NCBI GenBank assembly: GCA_031969915.1
Contig: DALYJJ010000066.1
Span: 1-32,601, forward strand
Direction: 5' to 3'
DNA length: 32,601 bases
From: DALYJJ01 sp031969915
Lineage (GTDB): Bacteria > Acidobacteriota > Terriglobia > Bryobacterales > Bryobacteraceae
The notes under the pieces are model-generated. The model saw only the letters and a program-made list of their open reading frames with translations, did no database searches and was not told the origin of the DNA. Shown one piece after another: positions 14,020 through 23,454 of this stretch. Position numbers and translations under genes: made by a program. Numbering within the stretch: position 1 is the stretch's first letter; every line of letters starts with the position of its first letter.

Positions 14020-16404
14020 TCACTCGGAACGCAGGATATCGACCGGGTTGACGCGGGCGGCGGAACGGGCTGGCAGGTACGACGCCAGGAGCGCCACCGT
14101 GGCGACGGCGAGCGCGGTGAGCGAGAAAACGGAGGGGTCCGCAGGCTTGACGTCGTGGAGCAGGGACGCCATGAGGCGGGTGAGCATGGCGGCGCCGCCG
14201 GCGCCCAACGCGATGCCGATGATAGCCAGGACCAGGCCGCGGGAGAGAACCATGGTTCGAAGGGAGCCGGGATCGGCGCCCAAGGCGAGACGGATGCCGA
14301 ACTCACGCTTTTCACGGTTCACGGTGTAGGCCATCACGCTATAGACGCCGACCATGGCGAGCAGGCCGGCGAGGGCGCCGAACAGGCCGGTGAGGGCGGA
14401 CATGAGACGGGGGCGGCCGAGCGAATCGGAGACGGCTTTTTCCATGGTTTGGACGTTGGTGATGGGGAGCGCGGGATCGAGCGAAGCGACGATCTGGCGG
14501 GCCACCGGCATGAGCGAGAGAGGATTTTCGGCGCGTGTTTGCAGAACCACGGTCATGCGATTGAAGGGCGATTGATCGATGTTCCGGTAGAACTCAAACG
14601 GATAGCTGGAGGCGAGGCCGAGCGATCGGATGTTGCCGACGACGCCGACCACCTCAAACCACCGCGTGCGGTCCGAGCCCTGGCCGAAGCGGCGGCCGAG
14701 TGGATCCTGATTGGGCCAGAACTTATCCGCCATGGCTTTGTTGATGACCGCGGAGCGCGTGCCGGGGCCGTCGCGTTCGTCGTACAGGCGGCCCTTGAGC
14801 AGGGGCACGCCGAGGGTCTTGAAATAGTCCCCGTGAAGCCAGCGGTTTTCGACGAGCGGGGCCTCATTGGGTGGCCAGGGAAGTTCGCCTTCGATCTGGT
14901 ATTCGCCGTTCCAGCCGAAATCGACCATGGGGAGGTGGCTGGTAAGGCCGGCGCTTTCGACTCCATCGATGCGGCGCAGGCGGTCGTGGAGGCTGCGGTA
15001 GAACGCGGTCGCCTCGGTGTCCTTGGAATACCGCTGGCCGCTGAGGGCGACCTGAAAGGCGGCGATGCGTTCGGTGCGCAGGCCGGCATCGCGTCCGCGG
15101 AGGAGCAGCAGGTTCTTGATGAGCAGGGCAGAGGAGACCAGGAGGCCGAAGGCGAGCGCGATTTCAGTCACCACGAGGACGCGGCGCGTGCGGTTGCCGG
15201 AATGGCTGCCGCCGCGCACGTCGCCTTCGCGAATGCCGGCGGCGAGTTGGGGCCGTCGCAGGAGAAGGATGGGGAAGAGGCTGCAGAGAACGCCGACGGC
15301 GAGGGAGAGAAGCGCGGCGAAGGCGAGGACGCGCAGGTCCATCTGGATGGACGAAGCGCGGGGGAGTTCGTTGCCGGCGAGGGCGATGAACGCAGTGACC
15401 ACCCAACGCGACAGGAGCACACCGAAGAGGCCGCCCGCGGCGGCGAGCCAGAGCCCTTCGGCGATGAGCATGCCGGCCAACCGCGGCATGCCCGCGCCGA
15501 GCGCGAGGCGGATGGCGAGTTCGCGACGGCGTGCAAGGCCGGCGGCGAGCATGAGGTTGGCGACGTTCACGGCGCCGATCAGCAGAAGCAGCAAGACCGC
15601 GGCGAGCAGCACCTGGAGCGGGGTGCGCATCTGCCCGACGACCACGTCGGCGTAGGAGCGCACGTCGATGCCGTGGTTGTGGCCGAACTCCTTCGCGAGG
15701 GCCGCGCCGAGGGAGCGCATCTCGCGCTGCGCGGTCTCGACGGAGACGCCTTCCTTGAGCCGGGCGAAGACGGGGAGGAAGTGATTGCCGCGGGTCGAGG
15801 GGTCGAGTTTTCTCTGGAGGGGAACGAAGAGGTGGATGCGGGAGTTGGTGAAGTTGGCGGGCATCGCGCCGATGACCTGGTACGGTTCGCCATCGAGGAT
15901 CAGCTTTTGGCCGACCGCGGCGGACGAGCCTTGAAACTGGCGCATCCAGAAGCCATGGTTCAGCACTACGACCTTGGGGCCTCCGGGTTGGTCCTCCTGC
16001 GCGGAGTACCAGCGGCCGAGGGCGGGAGGGACGCCGAAGACATCGAAGTAGGAGGCGGTGGTTTGCGCGGTGCGGAGGCGAACGGCGTCGCCGGATCCGG
16101 TGAGTACGACGGAGCCTTGGGTGGAGCCGCCGATGGCCTGGAAGACCTGGTTGCGCTGGACCCAATCATGGTACTTCGGGAACGAGGCGGGACAGGTGGC
16201 GCAGGCCGGCTGCGTGTCGTAGACGGCGACCAGTTGGTGCGGGTGCGGGTATTCGAGCGGCGTCAGCAGAACGCCGTTGAAGATGCTGAAGACCGCCGAG
16301 GTTACGCCGATGCCGAGGGCGAGCGTCAAGAGGACCACCGCCGTGAAGCCGGGCCGGCGCAACAGAGAGCGCAGGGGCTGCATAACGAACGAGGCGAAGA
16401 TCAT
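14020..16404 (-). CDS. ADOP/MacB-like ABC transporter permease with two FtsX modules
   Basis: 794 residues from ATG 16404 (a TTG at 16416 adds four). The single-chain ADOP permeases of Acidobacteriota resemble MacB and probably export peptides or lipophilic compounds; substrate unknown. First membrane helix at about 25-45 (FTAVVLLTLALGIGVTSAVF), then a large MacB periplasmic core domain, three helices around residues 275-395 (VLLLLLIGAVNVANLMLA first), a second membrane anchor (EIALAFGLLVSSALLI), a second periplasmic domain, and three more helices ending in PARSAARVNPVDILRSE. No ATPase gene is adjacent. It follows the PQQ-propeller gene by 39 bp on the same strand, which suggests one transcript with the ECF sigma factor. 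Confidence 0.92.
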   Translation of the reverse strand: MIFASFVMQPLRSLLRRPGFTAVVLLTLALGIGVTSAVFSIFNGVLLTPLEYPHPHQLVAVYDTQPACATCPASFPKYHDWVQRNQVFQAIGGSTQGSVVLTGSGDAVRLRTAQTTASYFDVFGVPPALGRWYSAQEDQPGGPKVVVLNHGFWMRQFQGSSAAVGQKLILDGEPYQVIGAMPANFTNSRIHLFVPLQRKLDPSTRGNHFLPVFARLKEGVSVETAQREMRSLGAALAKEFGHNHGIDVRSYADVVVGQMRTPLQVLLAAVLLLLLIGAVNVANLMLAAGLARRRELAIRLALGAGMPRLAGMLIAEGLWLAAAGGLFGVLLSRWVVTAFIALAGNELPRASSIQMDLRVLAFAALLSLAVGVLCSLFPILLLRRPQLAAGIREGDVRGGSHSGNRTRRVLVVTEIALAFGLLVSSALLIKNLLLLRGRDAGLRTERIAAFQVALSGQRYSKDTEATAFYRSLHDRLRRIDGVESAGLTSHLPMVDFGWNGEYQIEGELPWPPNEAPLVENRWLHGDYFKTLGVPLLKGRLYDERDGPGTRSAVINKAMADKFWPNQDPLGRRFGQGSDRTRWFEVVGVVGNIRSLGLASSYPFEFYRNIDQSPFNRMTVVLQTRAENPLSLMPVARQIVASLDPALPITNVQTMEKAVSDSLGRPRLMSALTGLFGALAGLLAMVGVYSVMAYTVNREKREFGIRLALGADPGSLRTMVLSRGLVLAIIGIALGAGGAAMLTRLMASLLHDVKPADPSVFSLTALAVATVALLASYLPARSAARVNPVDILRSE

Positions 16405-16406
16405 TG

Positions 16407-16423
16407 CACTAGTCAATACGATT
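16407..16423 (-). promoter_or_regulatory. AATC-TTGACTAGTG element at the ADOP permease start
   Basis: Minus-strand AATCGTATTGACTAGTG, overlapping the alternative TTG start and lying 3 bp before the ATG of the permease. It matches 15 of 17 positions of the element upstream of the caspase gene. The position over the start suits an operator or translation-initiation element better than a promoter. Confidence 0.35.
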
Positions 16424-16443
16424 GAGCGGGCTTTCGGTTACGT

Positions 16444-17682
16444 TTATCCGAGATCAACGGCCATGAGCGTTCGCCGGTTCCGTAGGTAGAGGCGGGTGCC
16501 GGCAAGAGAGGGCGGGGTCCAGGAGACGCCTTCGAGCAGGGGCGCCTTGGCGAGGATCTTGAATCCCTTTGGCGAGGGCTCGGCCAGCATCAGGTTGCCA
16601 TCCTGGTCGAGAGTAATCAGTTTGCCGCCGGCCCACAGAAAGCAAGCTTTTGAGATGGCGCGGTCCTGCCAATGGATTTTGCCGGTGGCGGCGTCGATGG
16701 CGGTGAGCAGCGCGACGGCGCTTTTTCCGCCGCTCGAGAAGTAGATCGTGCCGTCGATGTGGATGGCGTTGCCGTGGTGAAGGCGGAGGCGGTTCGACGA
16801 CCAGATCAGGGTGGCCGTGACCTGCTGGCCGGCGCGCTGGAGGCGAATGGCTTTGGCGCCGGCGTCATACTCGGCGGAGACGAAGAGGATGTCGCCGGTC
16901 CAGAGGGGATCGGAGACGGCGATGCCGTACTCCGCTTTGAAGGGGACGCTCCATTGGGGGTCGCCGTTGATCGGGTTGACGCCGACGACGGCGCCGTCCA
17001 TCACCTGCACGAGTTGCTCGAGGCCTTGGACCTGGATCACTTTGGGCGACGAGTAGACGTTGGGGAGGTCGAGCCTGCTCCAGGCTACGGAGCCGTCGGC
17101 GGGACGAAGCGCGAGGAGGGCGCGTCCGGGGCCGCCGCAGGGGACGATGACCGTATCGCGATAGAGCAGGGGGCTGGACGCGTAGCCGTAGTCGAGGCGC
17201 GTGCCCTGATGGGCAGTCCAAAGATCGCGCGACCAGAGCAGCGCGCCGTCCTTGCGGGCGCGGCATTCGATGCGGCCGGTGACGCCGGCGGTGACGAGCC
17301 GGTCGCGCAGGAGCAGGGGCGTAGCGTAGGGTCCGTGGCCGGGCTCCTCATAGGCGCTGCGGAACGAAGAGGGCGAGCCGTGCTCCCAGAGTGTCTTTCC
17401 GGTGGCGGCGTCGGCCGCCAGGGTGATCTCGCGTCCGCCCCGGTTGCACATCGTGAAGAGGACGCCGTCGGCGACCGAGACGGAGCTGTAGCCATCGCCG
17501 AGTTCACGCTTCCAAACCACCTGGGGACCGGAGGCGGGCCAGGAGGCGCGCAGGGGCATCGAAGCGTCCAGCGTGAAGTCGCGGTGCGGGCCGCCCCATT
17601 GGGGCCAACTGGCGGTTGATGGACGCCGCTGCGCGGGCGCGGCGGCGGCGAGGGCGAGGGCGTGGCGGCGGGTCAACATCAT
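16444..17682 (-). CDS. secreted PQQ-type beta-propeller repeat protein
   Basis: About 412 residues; candidate starts GTG 17685, ATG 17682 and ATG 17679 are back to back in TAGTGATGATG, directly at the stop codon of the sigma gene, so translation is coupled. A twin-arginine-like signal TRRHALALAAAAPA leads a protein with WPQWGGPHRDF and repeated propeller blades (DAATGKTLWE, RPADGSVAWS, NPINGDPQWS, DAATGKIHWQ), as in PQQ-dehydrogenase-like and BamB-like propellers. No PQQ-coordinating Cys-Cys pair or catalytic Asp set could be identified, so it is probably a binding or scaffold propeller rather than a dehydrogenase. Confidence 0.9.
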   Translation of the reverse strand: MMLTRRHALALAAAAPAQRRPSTASWPQWGGPHRDFTLDASMPLRASWPASGPQVVWKRELGDGYSSVSVADGVLFTMCNRGGREITLAADAATGKTLWEHGSPSSFRSAYEEPGHGPYATPLLLRDRLVTAGVTGRIECRARKDGALLWSRDLWTAHQGTRLDYGYASSPLLYRDTVIVPCGGPGRALLALRPADGSVAWSRLDLPNVYSSPKVIQVQGLEQLVQVMDGAVVGVNPINGDPQWSVPFKAEYGIAVSDPLWTGDILFVSAEYDAGAKAIRLQRAGQQVTATLIWSSNRLRLHHGNAIHIDGTIYFSSGGKSAVALLTAIDAATGKIHWQDRAISKACFLWAGGKLITLDQDGNLMLAEPSPKGFKILAKAPLLEGVSWTPPSLAGTRLYLRNRRTLMAVDLG

Positions 17683-17684
17683 CA

Positions 17685-18269
17685 CTACCGATCGGCGGAG
17701 GCTGACCCGGAGAGCCGTCGCCGGAGCCAGGCCTGGGCGTAACGGAGGTCGTGGCGGACGACGTGGACCGACTGGCCGAGGGCTTCGGCGGACTCCTCGG
17801 CGGTCATGCCGCCGAAGTAGCGCATCTCGACAAGCGTAGCGAGGTGAGGGTGCTCCCGGGCCAACTCCTGCATGGCGTCGTCGAGTTCGATGAGATCGAC
17901 GAGTTCGGCGCCTTCGCCGGTCTTTACCTCCAGGCTGGCCACCTGGGGCTCGCCGCCGGCCTGTGGGGCGGAGCGTTTCTTACGTCCGCGCGCGCGGGCA
18001 TGATCGACGAGCACCTGGCGCATCACACGGGAGGCGACGGCAAGGAAGTGCACCTGGTCAGAGAAGCCGCGGGCGGCGTGGTCGAAGATCTTCAAGTAGG
18101 CTTCGTGGACCAGGGCGGTGGGTTGCAAGGTATGGCCGGGCCGTTCGCCGCGCATGTGGTGCAGGGCGATGCGGTGGAGTTCGGCGTAGAGGGTGGGGGT
18201 GAGGTCGCCAAGCGCGGTCTGGTCGCCGCCGCGCAAGCGCGCAAAGAGCTGTGGGAGGCCCTCGCTCAT
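17685..18269 (-). CDS. ECF sigma factor of the TIGR02999 type
   Basis: 194 residues from ATG 18269, chosen because GAGG lies 7 nt upstream; the frame is open further upstream, but those residues do not look like protein. Region 2 has LYAELHRIALHHMRGERPGH, followed by LQPTALVHEAYLKI, FLAVASRVMRQVLVDHARAR, and region 4 with VEMRYFGGMTAEESAEAL. This sigma subfamily is abundant in Planctomycetota and Acidobacteriota. No anti-sigma gene is adjacent. It starts a minus-strand run with the propeller and ADOP permease and may control them. Divergent from the DUF3455 gene with a 98-bp gap. Confidence 0.9.
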   Translation of the reverse strand: MSEGLPQLFARLRGGDQTALGDLTPTLYAELHRIALHHMRGERPGHTLQPTALVHEAYLKIFDHAARGFSDQVHFLAVASRVMRQVLVDHARARGRKKRSAPQAGGEPQVASLEVKTGEGAELVDLIELDDAMQELAREHPHLATLVEMRYFGGMTAEESAEALGQSVHVVRHDLRYAQAWLRRRLSGSASADR

Positions 18270-18367
18270 CGGAACCTCGCTCATCCGAATTAGGCTATCA
18301 CCGTTTTCTGCGAATTTCTCTTCGGAACGGCGCTTCTCCTTGCGAAGGCAGAAGGAGGAAGACACAG

Positions 18368-18985
18368 ATGTTTGGAATGAAGCGGCGCTCGGTGAGCGCC
18401 CTGATGATGAGCATAGCCGCCCTGGCGCAGGCCGCGGCGGCGCAAACGGCAACGGCCCCATCGGTGCCGGCCAACCTACAAGTGCCAAGCGGAAACGCGC
18501 CGTTCGTGCGCGGCTACGCGGAAGGCACGCAGAACTACGTGTGCCTGCCGGGGGAGGCGGGACTGGCGTGGCGGTTCCAAGGGCCGCAGGCGACAGTGTT
18601 TCTGACGCTGCGCTGGATCAACGGCGAGATCCGTCAACAGATGATGACGCACTTTCTGAGCCCGAGCGTCGCGGAGGAGGGAGCGCCGGCGCGAGCTACC
18701 TGGCAAAGCTCGCTTGACACGAGCGCGGTGTGGGCCAAGCGGATCGCGGATTCGAGCGATCCGGCGTACGTCGCGCCGGGAGCGATTCCGTGGTTCCTGC
18801 TGCAGGTGACGGGGACGAAGGCCGGTCCCGCGGGCGGACAACTGCTCACGCGAACCAGCTACATCCAGCGGGTGAACACGGCGGGCGGCGTGATGCCGCA
18901 GGGTGTGTGCAGCGAGGTGGGGGTGATTCGATTTGTCCCCTACACGGCGGAATACGTCTTCTACGAGCCGGTCCGGCAGCGGTAG
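18368..18985 (+). CDS. DUF3455 domain secreted protein
   Basis: 205 residues from ATG 18368 with GGAGG 9 nt upstream. A signal peptide ends near QAAAAQ. The mature part fits DUF3455: VPANLQVPSGNAPFVRGYAE, GTQNYVCLPG, LAWRFQGPQATVFL, TWQSSLDTSAVWA, AIPWFLLQVTG, then SYIQRVNTAGGVMPQGVCSE and VPYTAEYVFYEP. Two conserved Cys residues could form a disulfide. The molecular function of DUF3455 is not known. It lies 58 bp upstream of the MddA-like gene on the same strand and may be co-transcribed with it. Confidence 0.88.
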   Translation: MFGMKRRSVSALMMSIAALAQAAAAQTATAPSVPANLQVPSGNAPFVRGYAEGTQNYVCLPGEAGLAWRFQGPQATVFLTLRWINGEIRQQMMTHFLSPSVAEEGAPARATWQSSLDTSAVWAKRIADSSDPAYVAPGAIPWFLLQVTGTKAGPAGGQLLTRTSYIQRVNTAGGVMPQGVCSEVGVIRFVPYTAEYVFYEPVRQR

Positions 18986-19043
18986 AGGGCACAGGCGCGA
19001 GGGCGGGTCGATCCCAATCAACTAGGAGAAAGAGGAGGAGAGT

Positions 19044-19862
19044 ATGAAGAGAGTTGCGATCTTTGTTTTCGGAACCGGGAGCTATGTGGTGTTCCTGGCC
19101 ACGTTTCTGTACGCCATCGGCTTCATCGGCAACTTTGGAGTGCCGAAAGCGATGGACTCGCCAGCGGAGATTCCGTGGCAGTCGGCGCTGTTGATGGACC
19201 TCGGGCTGCTGTCTCTGTTCGCCGTCCAGCACAGCGTGATGGCGCGGCAGGGATTCAAGAAGGCAATCACGCGGGTGATTCCCGCGGCCGCCGAGCGCAG
19301 CACGTATGTACTGGCGAGCAGCGTGGCTTTGTTACTGCTGTTCTGGCAGTGGCAGCCGGTGGGCGGAGTGGTTTGGGAGGTTCCGGGCGAGCTCGCGCGT
19401 GCGGTGGTCTACGGCGCGTACGGGTTCGGCTGGGGGCTGGTGCTGGTGACCACGTTCGCGATTAACCATTTCGATTTGTTCGGCCTGCGGCAGGTGTTCC
19501 GGGAGTTGCAGGGGCAGCCGCAGCGGAAGTTGAAGTTCGTGATGCCGTTCCTCTACCGAATGGTTCGCCATCCGCTGTATGTGGGCTGGCTGCTCGTGTT
19601 CTGGTCGGCGCCGACGATGACGGCCACGCACCTGTTGTTCGCGGTGATGACCACGGCGTACATCCTGGTGGCGATTCAGCTGGAAGAGCGCGACCTGATG
19701 CGGGAGCACCCGGAATACGCGGCGTATCGCAAGCAGGTGCCGATGATCGTGCCAGGGCCGCCGCGGCGGCTGACCTACCTGGAGCGAAGGGATGTCCTGG
19801 GACGGGGCACCTACGAGGTGCCGGTGTACCGGGGGCCAGGCGGGATCGGGAGGCTGGGCTGA
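19044..19862 (+). CDS. mddA: MddA-like methanethiol S-methyltransferase
   Basis: 272 residues from ATG 19044, preceded by AGAGGAGGAGAGT. An integral membrane methyltransferase of the NnrU/ICMT type. MddA makes dimethyl sulfide from methanethiol and S-adenosylmethionine. MddA-like features include FLYAIGFIGNFGVPKAMDS, LLSLFAVQHSVMARQGFK, ERSTYVLASSVALLLLFWQW, INHFDLFGLRQVF, YRMVRHPLYVGWLLVFWSAP with the RHP motif of the SAM site, and AIQLEERDLMREHPEY. About six membrane segments are visible. A ~25-residue C-terminal tail after the core is extra. A related phospholipid or isoprenylcysteine methyltransferase is possible, but the N-terminal motifs favour MddA. Confidence 0.78.
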   Translation: MKRVAIFVFGTGSYVVFLATFLYAIGFIGNFGVPKAMDSPAEIPWQSALLMDLGLLSLFAVQHSVMARQGFKKAITRVIPAAAERSTYVLASSVALLLLFWQWQPVGGVVWEVPGELARAVVYGAYGFGWGLVLVTTFAINHFDLFGLRQVFRELQGQPQRKLKFVMPFLYRMVRHPLYVGWLLVFWSAPTMTATHLLFAVMTTAYILVAIQLEERDLMREHPEYAAYRKQVPMIVPGPPRRLTYLERRDVLGRGTYEVPVYRGPGGIGRLG

Positions 19863-19893
19863 CGCGGGGCGGGCGGGATCGACCGCGAGGACG

Positions 19894-19929
19894 AAAAACC
19901 GGGGAACGTCTCGTCCGTCCCCGGTTTTT
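19894..19929. terminator. bidirectional rho-independent terminator
   Basis: AAAAACCGGGGA (19894-19905) pairs perfectly with TCCCCGGTTTTT (19918-19929) around a 12-nt loop. The A- and T-runs within the stem give a terminator on both strands; it separates mddA from the TonB receptor gene. Confidence 0.92.
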
Positions 19930-19959
19930 CGGGTCTGAGTTTTGTGGTAGGACGAAGGG

Positions 19960-22900
19960 ATGAGGAAATTGCTGTTGGTCTTCGTGGGGAGCTTGTTGTG
20001 CGGGCAGACGTTTAACTCGCGAATCACGGGGACGGTGACCGATCCGGCGGGCGCGCCCGTGCCGGGGGCGAAGGTGGTGGCGAGAGACATCGACCGGAAC
20101 GTGGCGAAGGCGGCGGCCACGTCGGCTTCGGGGGTGTACACGATTCCGCTGCTGCTGCCCGGCAACCACGAAGTGACGATCGAAGCCGCGGGGTTTTCGA
20201 CGCAGGTGCGCAAAGATGTGCTGCTGGAGGCGAACGCCACGGTCACGCTCGATTTTCAAATGCAGTTGGCTTCGGTGGCGACGACCGTGGATGTCACGGG
20301 AGACGTGCCGCTGCTGCAGGCAGAGACGGCGAACGTTGGGAACACCATCGACAGTAAGACGATCGACGAGATGCCGCTGATCCAGCGGGACGTGATGGCG
20401 CTGGTGCGGACCATGCCGGGCGTGATCGCGCGCGATACGGTGGGCGATGCCCGCGGCAACCGGAACGTGTTCAACTCGGTGTTCGCGGTGGGAGGCGGGC
20501 GGGCGTCCACCAACGAAGTGCTGATCGACGGAGCGGCGAACACGATCGGCGACTTCAACGGGGTGGCCATCGTGCCTCCACAGGACTCGGTGCAGGAGTT
20601 CCGGGTGGAGGCGAATTCGTTCTCGGCGGAGTTCGGACGCACCGGCGGCGGTGTGGTCAACATGATCACCAAGGGCGGAACGAACCGGTTTCGCGGTACG
20701 GCGTTCTACTACCACCAGAACGATGCGTTCAACGCGAATTCGTTCGGCAACAACCGGTTCGGCGTGCGTCGGCAGGTGCTGCGGCGTCACCAGTACGGGG
20801 TTTCTTTCGGCGGGCCGGTGGTGATCCCGGGGGTGTACAAGGGGAACGACAAGACCTTCTTCTTCACGGCGTTCGAAGGGCGCGATGAGAAAGACCCGGT
20901 GAACCAGATCTTCAGCGTGCCGACGGAGGCGGAGCGGCGCGGGGACTTCTCGAACACGGTGTTTCTGGGGACTGGAGGCGCGGTGCCGATCACGATCTAC
21001 GATCCGTGGACGGGCCGGATTGTGGGCGGGGCGCGGCAACGGGATCCCTTTCCGGGCAACGCCATTCCGGCCAGCCGCATCAACGCGGTTTCGGCGAACG
21101 TGTTGAAGGAGTATCCGGCGGCGAACCGGCCGGGCTCCACGGTCACCAATCGCGCCAATTACAACTTTACGGGGGCGCGGAGTTACTCACGGGATGTGAT
21201 CAGCGCGCGGGTGGACCACTTTTTCAACGAGAAACACCGGCTCTTCGGACGGTTCACGTGGCAGGCGAACGAAGACCTGTTTCCGGCGCGCGTAGTGCGG
21301 TTCACCAACACCAACTCGACTTACGATTCGTTCAAGAACGTCGGCCTGGACGATACGCTGCAATTGACCACGCGGCTGACGCTGGTCCTGCGGGCGTCCT
21401 ATGCGCGGTTCCGGGCGAATCTGCGGTCCAACACGCTGGGTTTCGATCCGACGTCGCTGGGTTTTCCGCAGTATGTGCGGGAGCGGGCGGACGTGCTGTT
21501 CTATCCGAACTTCTCGATGGGGGGAACGTTTCCGGACATCGGAGGAACCGCGTATAACAACCAGCCGCGGGACACGCAGGGATACCAAGTGAACATGGTG
21601 TACGTGACGGGGCGGCACAACATGCGGTGGGGCGGCGAGTTTCGCCTGTACCGTTTCTACCCGTTCCAGATCTTCAACCCAACCGGGGGCTATTCGTTCG
21701 CGGCGAACTTCACTCAGAACGACCACATCGGCCCGGCGCGGCCGGAACAGGGAATGGGTCTCGCGAGTTTCCTGCTGGGGGCCGGCTCCTTCACCTACGA
21801 GCATGCGGAAGCGCTGAGCGGGTTCCAGAAGTATTGGGGCGGGTACTTTCAGGACGACTGGAAAGTGACATCGCGCCTGACGGTGAACCTGGGCCTGCGG
21901 TGGGAGACGGAATTGGGTATGGGCGAAGCGTCCAACCGGATCGCCTACTTCGATCCGGCGGCGCCCAGCCCGGTGCCGGGAGCTCGGGGAGCGATCCTGT
22001 TTGCAGGACGAAACGGAGCGGAACGCCTGACCAGGCAGAACTACTGGCGGAACTTCGGACCGCGGCTGGGCCTGGCGTACCGGCTGACGCCGAAGATTGC
22101 GCTGCGTGCGGGATACGGCCTGTTCTATCTTCCCCTGGGGCTGGAGCCGGCCATTGCCACGACGCCCTTCAACTACACGCTGAGCGTGAACACATTCGAT
22201 GCGAACTACCGGCCGACGGTGACGGTGGATAACCCGTTTCCGGCAGGCTTGACGCCGCCGGCCGCGGCGACGCCTCCGGGGGACGGCAGTTATCGATTGA
22301 ACAACACGGCGAACGTGCTGCTTCGCAACCAGCCGATGCCGTATTCGCAGCAATGGAATTTCGCGGTCGGGCGGCAACTGGCCCGGACCACGGTGGTGGA
22401 TTTCACTTACGTCGGCAACCGCGGTGTGCACTTACCGATTCCGTCGATCGAGTTGAACCAGATCGACCCGAAAGCGCTGGCCAACGGCGGGGCGTTTCTG
22501 ACTGAGCGGGTGGCGAATCCTTTCGCGGACTACTTCCGGGGAGCCGGGGGGCTGCTGGGCCAGGCAACCATCCCGCGCATGCAGTTACTAAAGCCGTTCC
22601 CGCAGTTCGCGGCGTTCAACGCGGCGAACGCGTTCGGCGGCAGCTTGAATGTGTTCCGGCCGCACGTGGGGGATTCGATCTACCATGCGGCGACGCTTCG
22701 GATCGAGCGGCGGTTCACCAAGGGGCTCTCGCTGAACGCGCACTACACATGGTCGAAACTTCTGGACAACGGAACGATCGGCAACGGGGCGGCATTCCAG
22801 GATCCAGGCGCACTGCGCGACATTTACAACACCCGGCTGGAGCGGGCCGTGGGCACGTTCAACGTACCGAACCGGCTGGTGATTTTCTACAGCGTTGACA

Positions 22901-23454
22901 TCCCGGTGGGCAAGGGACGCCGCTTCTTTGCGAAGACGGGCTGGTTGAATCACGTGATCGGGGATTGGAACCTGTTTGGCAACCATGTCTATCAGAGCGG
23001 GCTGCCGATTAACGTTGGCGGGCCGGACACGTCGCGCATCGCCGGCGCCAGCCCGTCGCGGGCGAGTGTGACGCCGGGGGTGAAGGCGGCGCTGCCCATG
23101 GAGACGTCGATCGCGAATTCGCGGGCGTTCGATCCGCGCTGCGCCTGCACGCTGCCCTGGTTCAATCCGGCGGCGTTCCGGGTGACCCCGGAGTTTGTCA
23201 TCCCCGACGGGCCTAGGAACTTGCCCGACGTGCGTCAGGGCCCGCTGCGGAACGTCGACATGACGTTGAACAAATACATCCGGTTCAAGGAGGGCGTGCG
23301 CGTGGCGATTCAGGGCCGCGCGTACAACATCTTCAACCAGGTGACGTTCACCGGACCGAGCGTCATTAGCGTGAATCAGGCGAATTTCGGATCGGCGGGC
23401 GGGACGCGGGACGCGGCGCGGCGCCTGGAAGTGGGGGCGAAGATCTACTTCTGA
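19960..23454 (+). CDS. Oar-type TonB-dependent outer-membrane receptor
   Basis: 1164 residues from ATG 19960. Signal peptide to about residue 16 (SLLCGQ). An N-terminal carboxypeptidase-regulatory domain (about 20-100, ITGTVTDPAGAPVPGAKVVA) leads into DVTGDVPLLQAETANVGNTI, the plug (about 120-230, with DGAANTIGDFNG and SAEFGRTGGGVVNMITKGGT), and a long beta barrel with many aromatic strands, ending GAKIYF, the usual outer-membrane C-terminus. The full length is normal for this abundant Acidobacteriota family. The stop TGA overlaps the ATG of the sulfatase (TGATG), which suggests the transported substrate is a sulfated compound. Confidence 0.95.
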   Translation: MRKLLLVFVGSLLCGQTFNSRITGTVTDPAGAPVPGAKVVARDIDRNVAKAAATSASGVYTIPLLLPGNHEVTIEAAGFSTQVRKDVLLEANATVTLDFQMQLASVATTVDVTGDVPLLQAETANVGNTIDSKTIDEMPLIQRDVMALVRTMPGVIARDTVGDARGNRNVFNSVFAVGGGRASTNEVLIDGAANTIGDFNGVAIVPPQDSVQEFRVEANSFSAEFGRTGGGVVNMITKGGTNRFRGTAFYYHQNDAFNANSFGNNRFGVRRQVLRRHQYGVSFGGPVVIPGVYKGNDKTFFFTAFEGRDEKDPVNQIFSVPTEAERRGDFSNTVFLGTGGAVPITIYDPWTGRIVGGARQRDPFPGNAIPASRINAVSANVLKEYPAANRPGSTVTNRANYNFTGARSYSRDVISARVDHFFNEKHRLFGRFTWQANEDLFPARVVRFTNTNSTYDSFKNVGLDDTLQLTTRLTLVLRASYARFRANLRSNTLGFDPTSLGFPQYVRERADVLFYPNFSMGGTFPDIGGTAYNNQPRDTQGYQVNMVYVTGRHNMRWGGEFRLYRFYPFQIFNPTGGYSFAANFTQNDHIGPARPEQGMGLASFLLGAGSFTYEHAEALSGFQKYWGGYFQDDWKVTSRLTVNLGLRWETELGMGEASNRIAYFDPAAPSPVPGARGAILFAGRNGAERLTRQNYWRNFGPRLGLAYRLTPKIALRAGYGLFYLPLGLEPAIATTPFNYTLSVNTFDANYRPTVTVDNPFPAGLTPPAAATPPGDGSYRLNNTANVLLRNQPMPYSQQWNFAVGRQLARTTVVDFTYVGNRGVHLPIPSIELNQIDPKALANGGAFLTERVANPFADYFRGAGGLLGQATIPRMQLLKPFPQFAAFNAANAFGGSLNVFRPHVGDSIYHAATLRIERRFTKGLSLNAHYTWSKLLDNGTIGNGAAFQDPGALRDIYNTRLERAVGTFNVPNRLVIFYSVDIPVGKGRRFFAKTGWLNHVIGDWNLFGNHVYQSGLPINVGGPDTSRIAGASPSRASVTPGVKAALPMETSIANSRAFDPRCACTLPWFNPAAFRVTPEFVIPDGPRNLPDVRQGPLRNVDMTLNKYIRFKEGVRVAIQGRAYNIFNQVTFTGPSVISVNQANFGSAGGTRDAARRLEVGAKIYF

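Noticed and set aside
14155..16425. 756-residue open frame on the plus strand opposite the ADOP permease
   Set aside because: Antisense shadow in GC-rich DNA; rich in Gly, Glu, Ala and His with no domain, while the minus strand encodes a complete permease.
19462..22431. Long minus-strand frames opposite mddA and the TonB receptor
   Set aside because: Arg/His/Pro-rich shadows without recognisable motifs; the plus strand carries full-length families.
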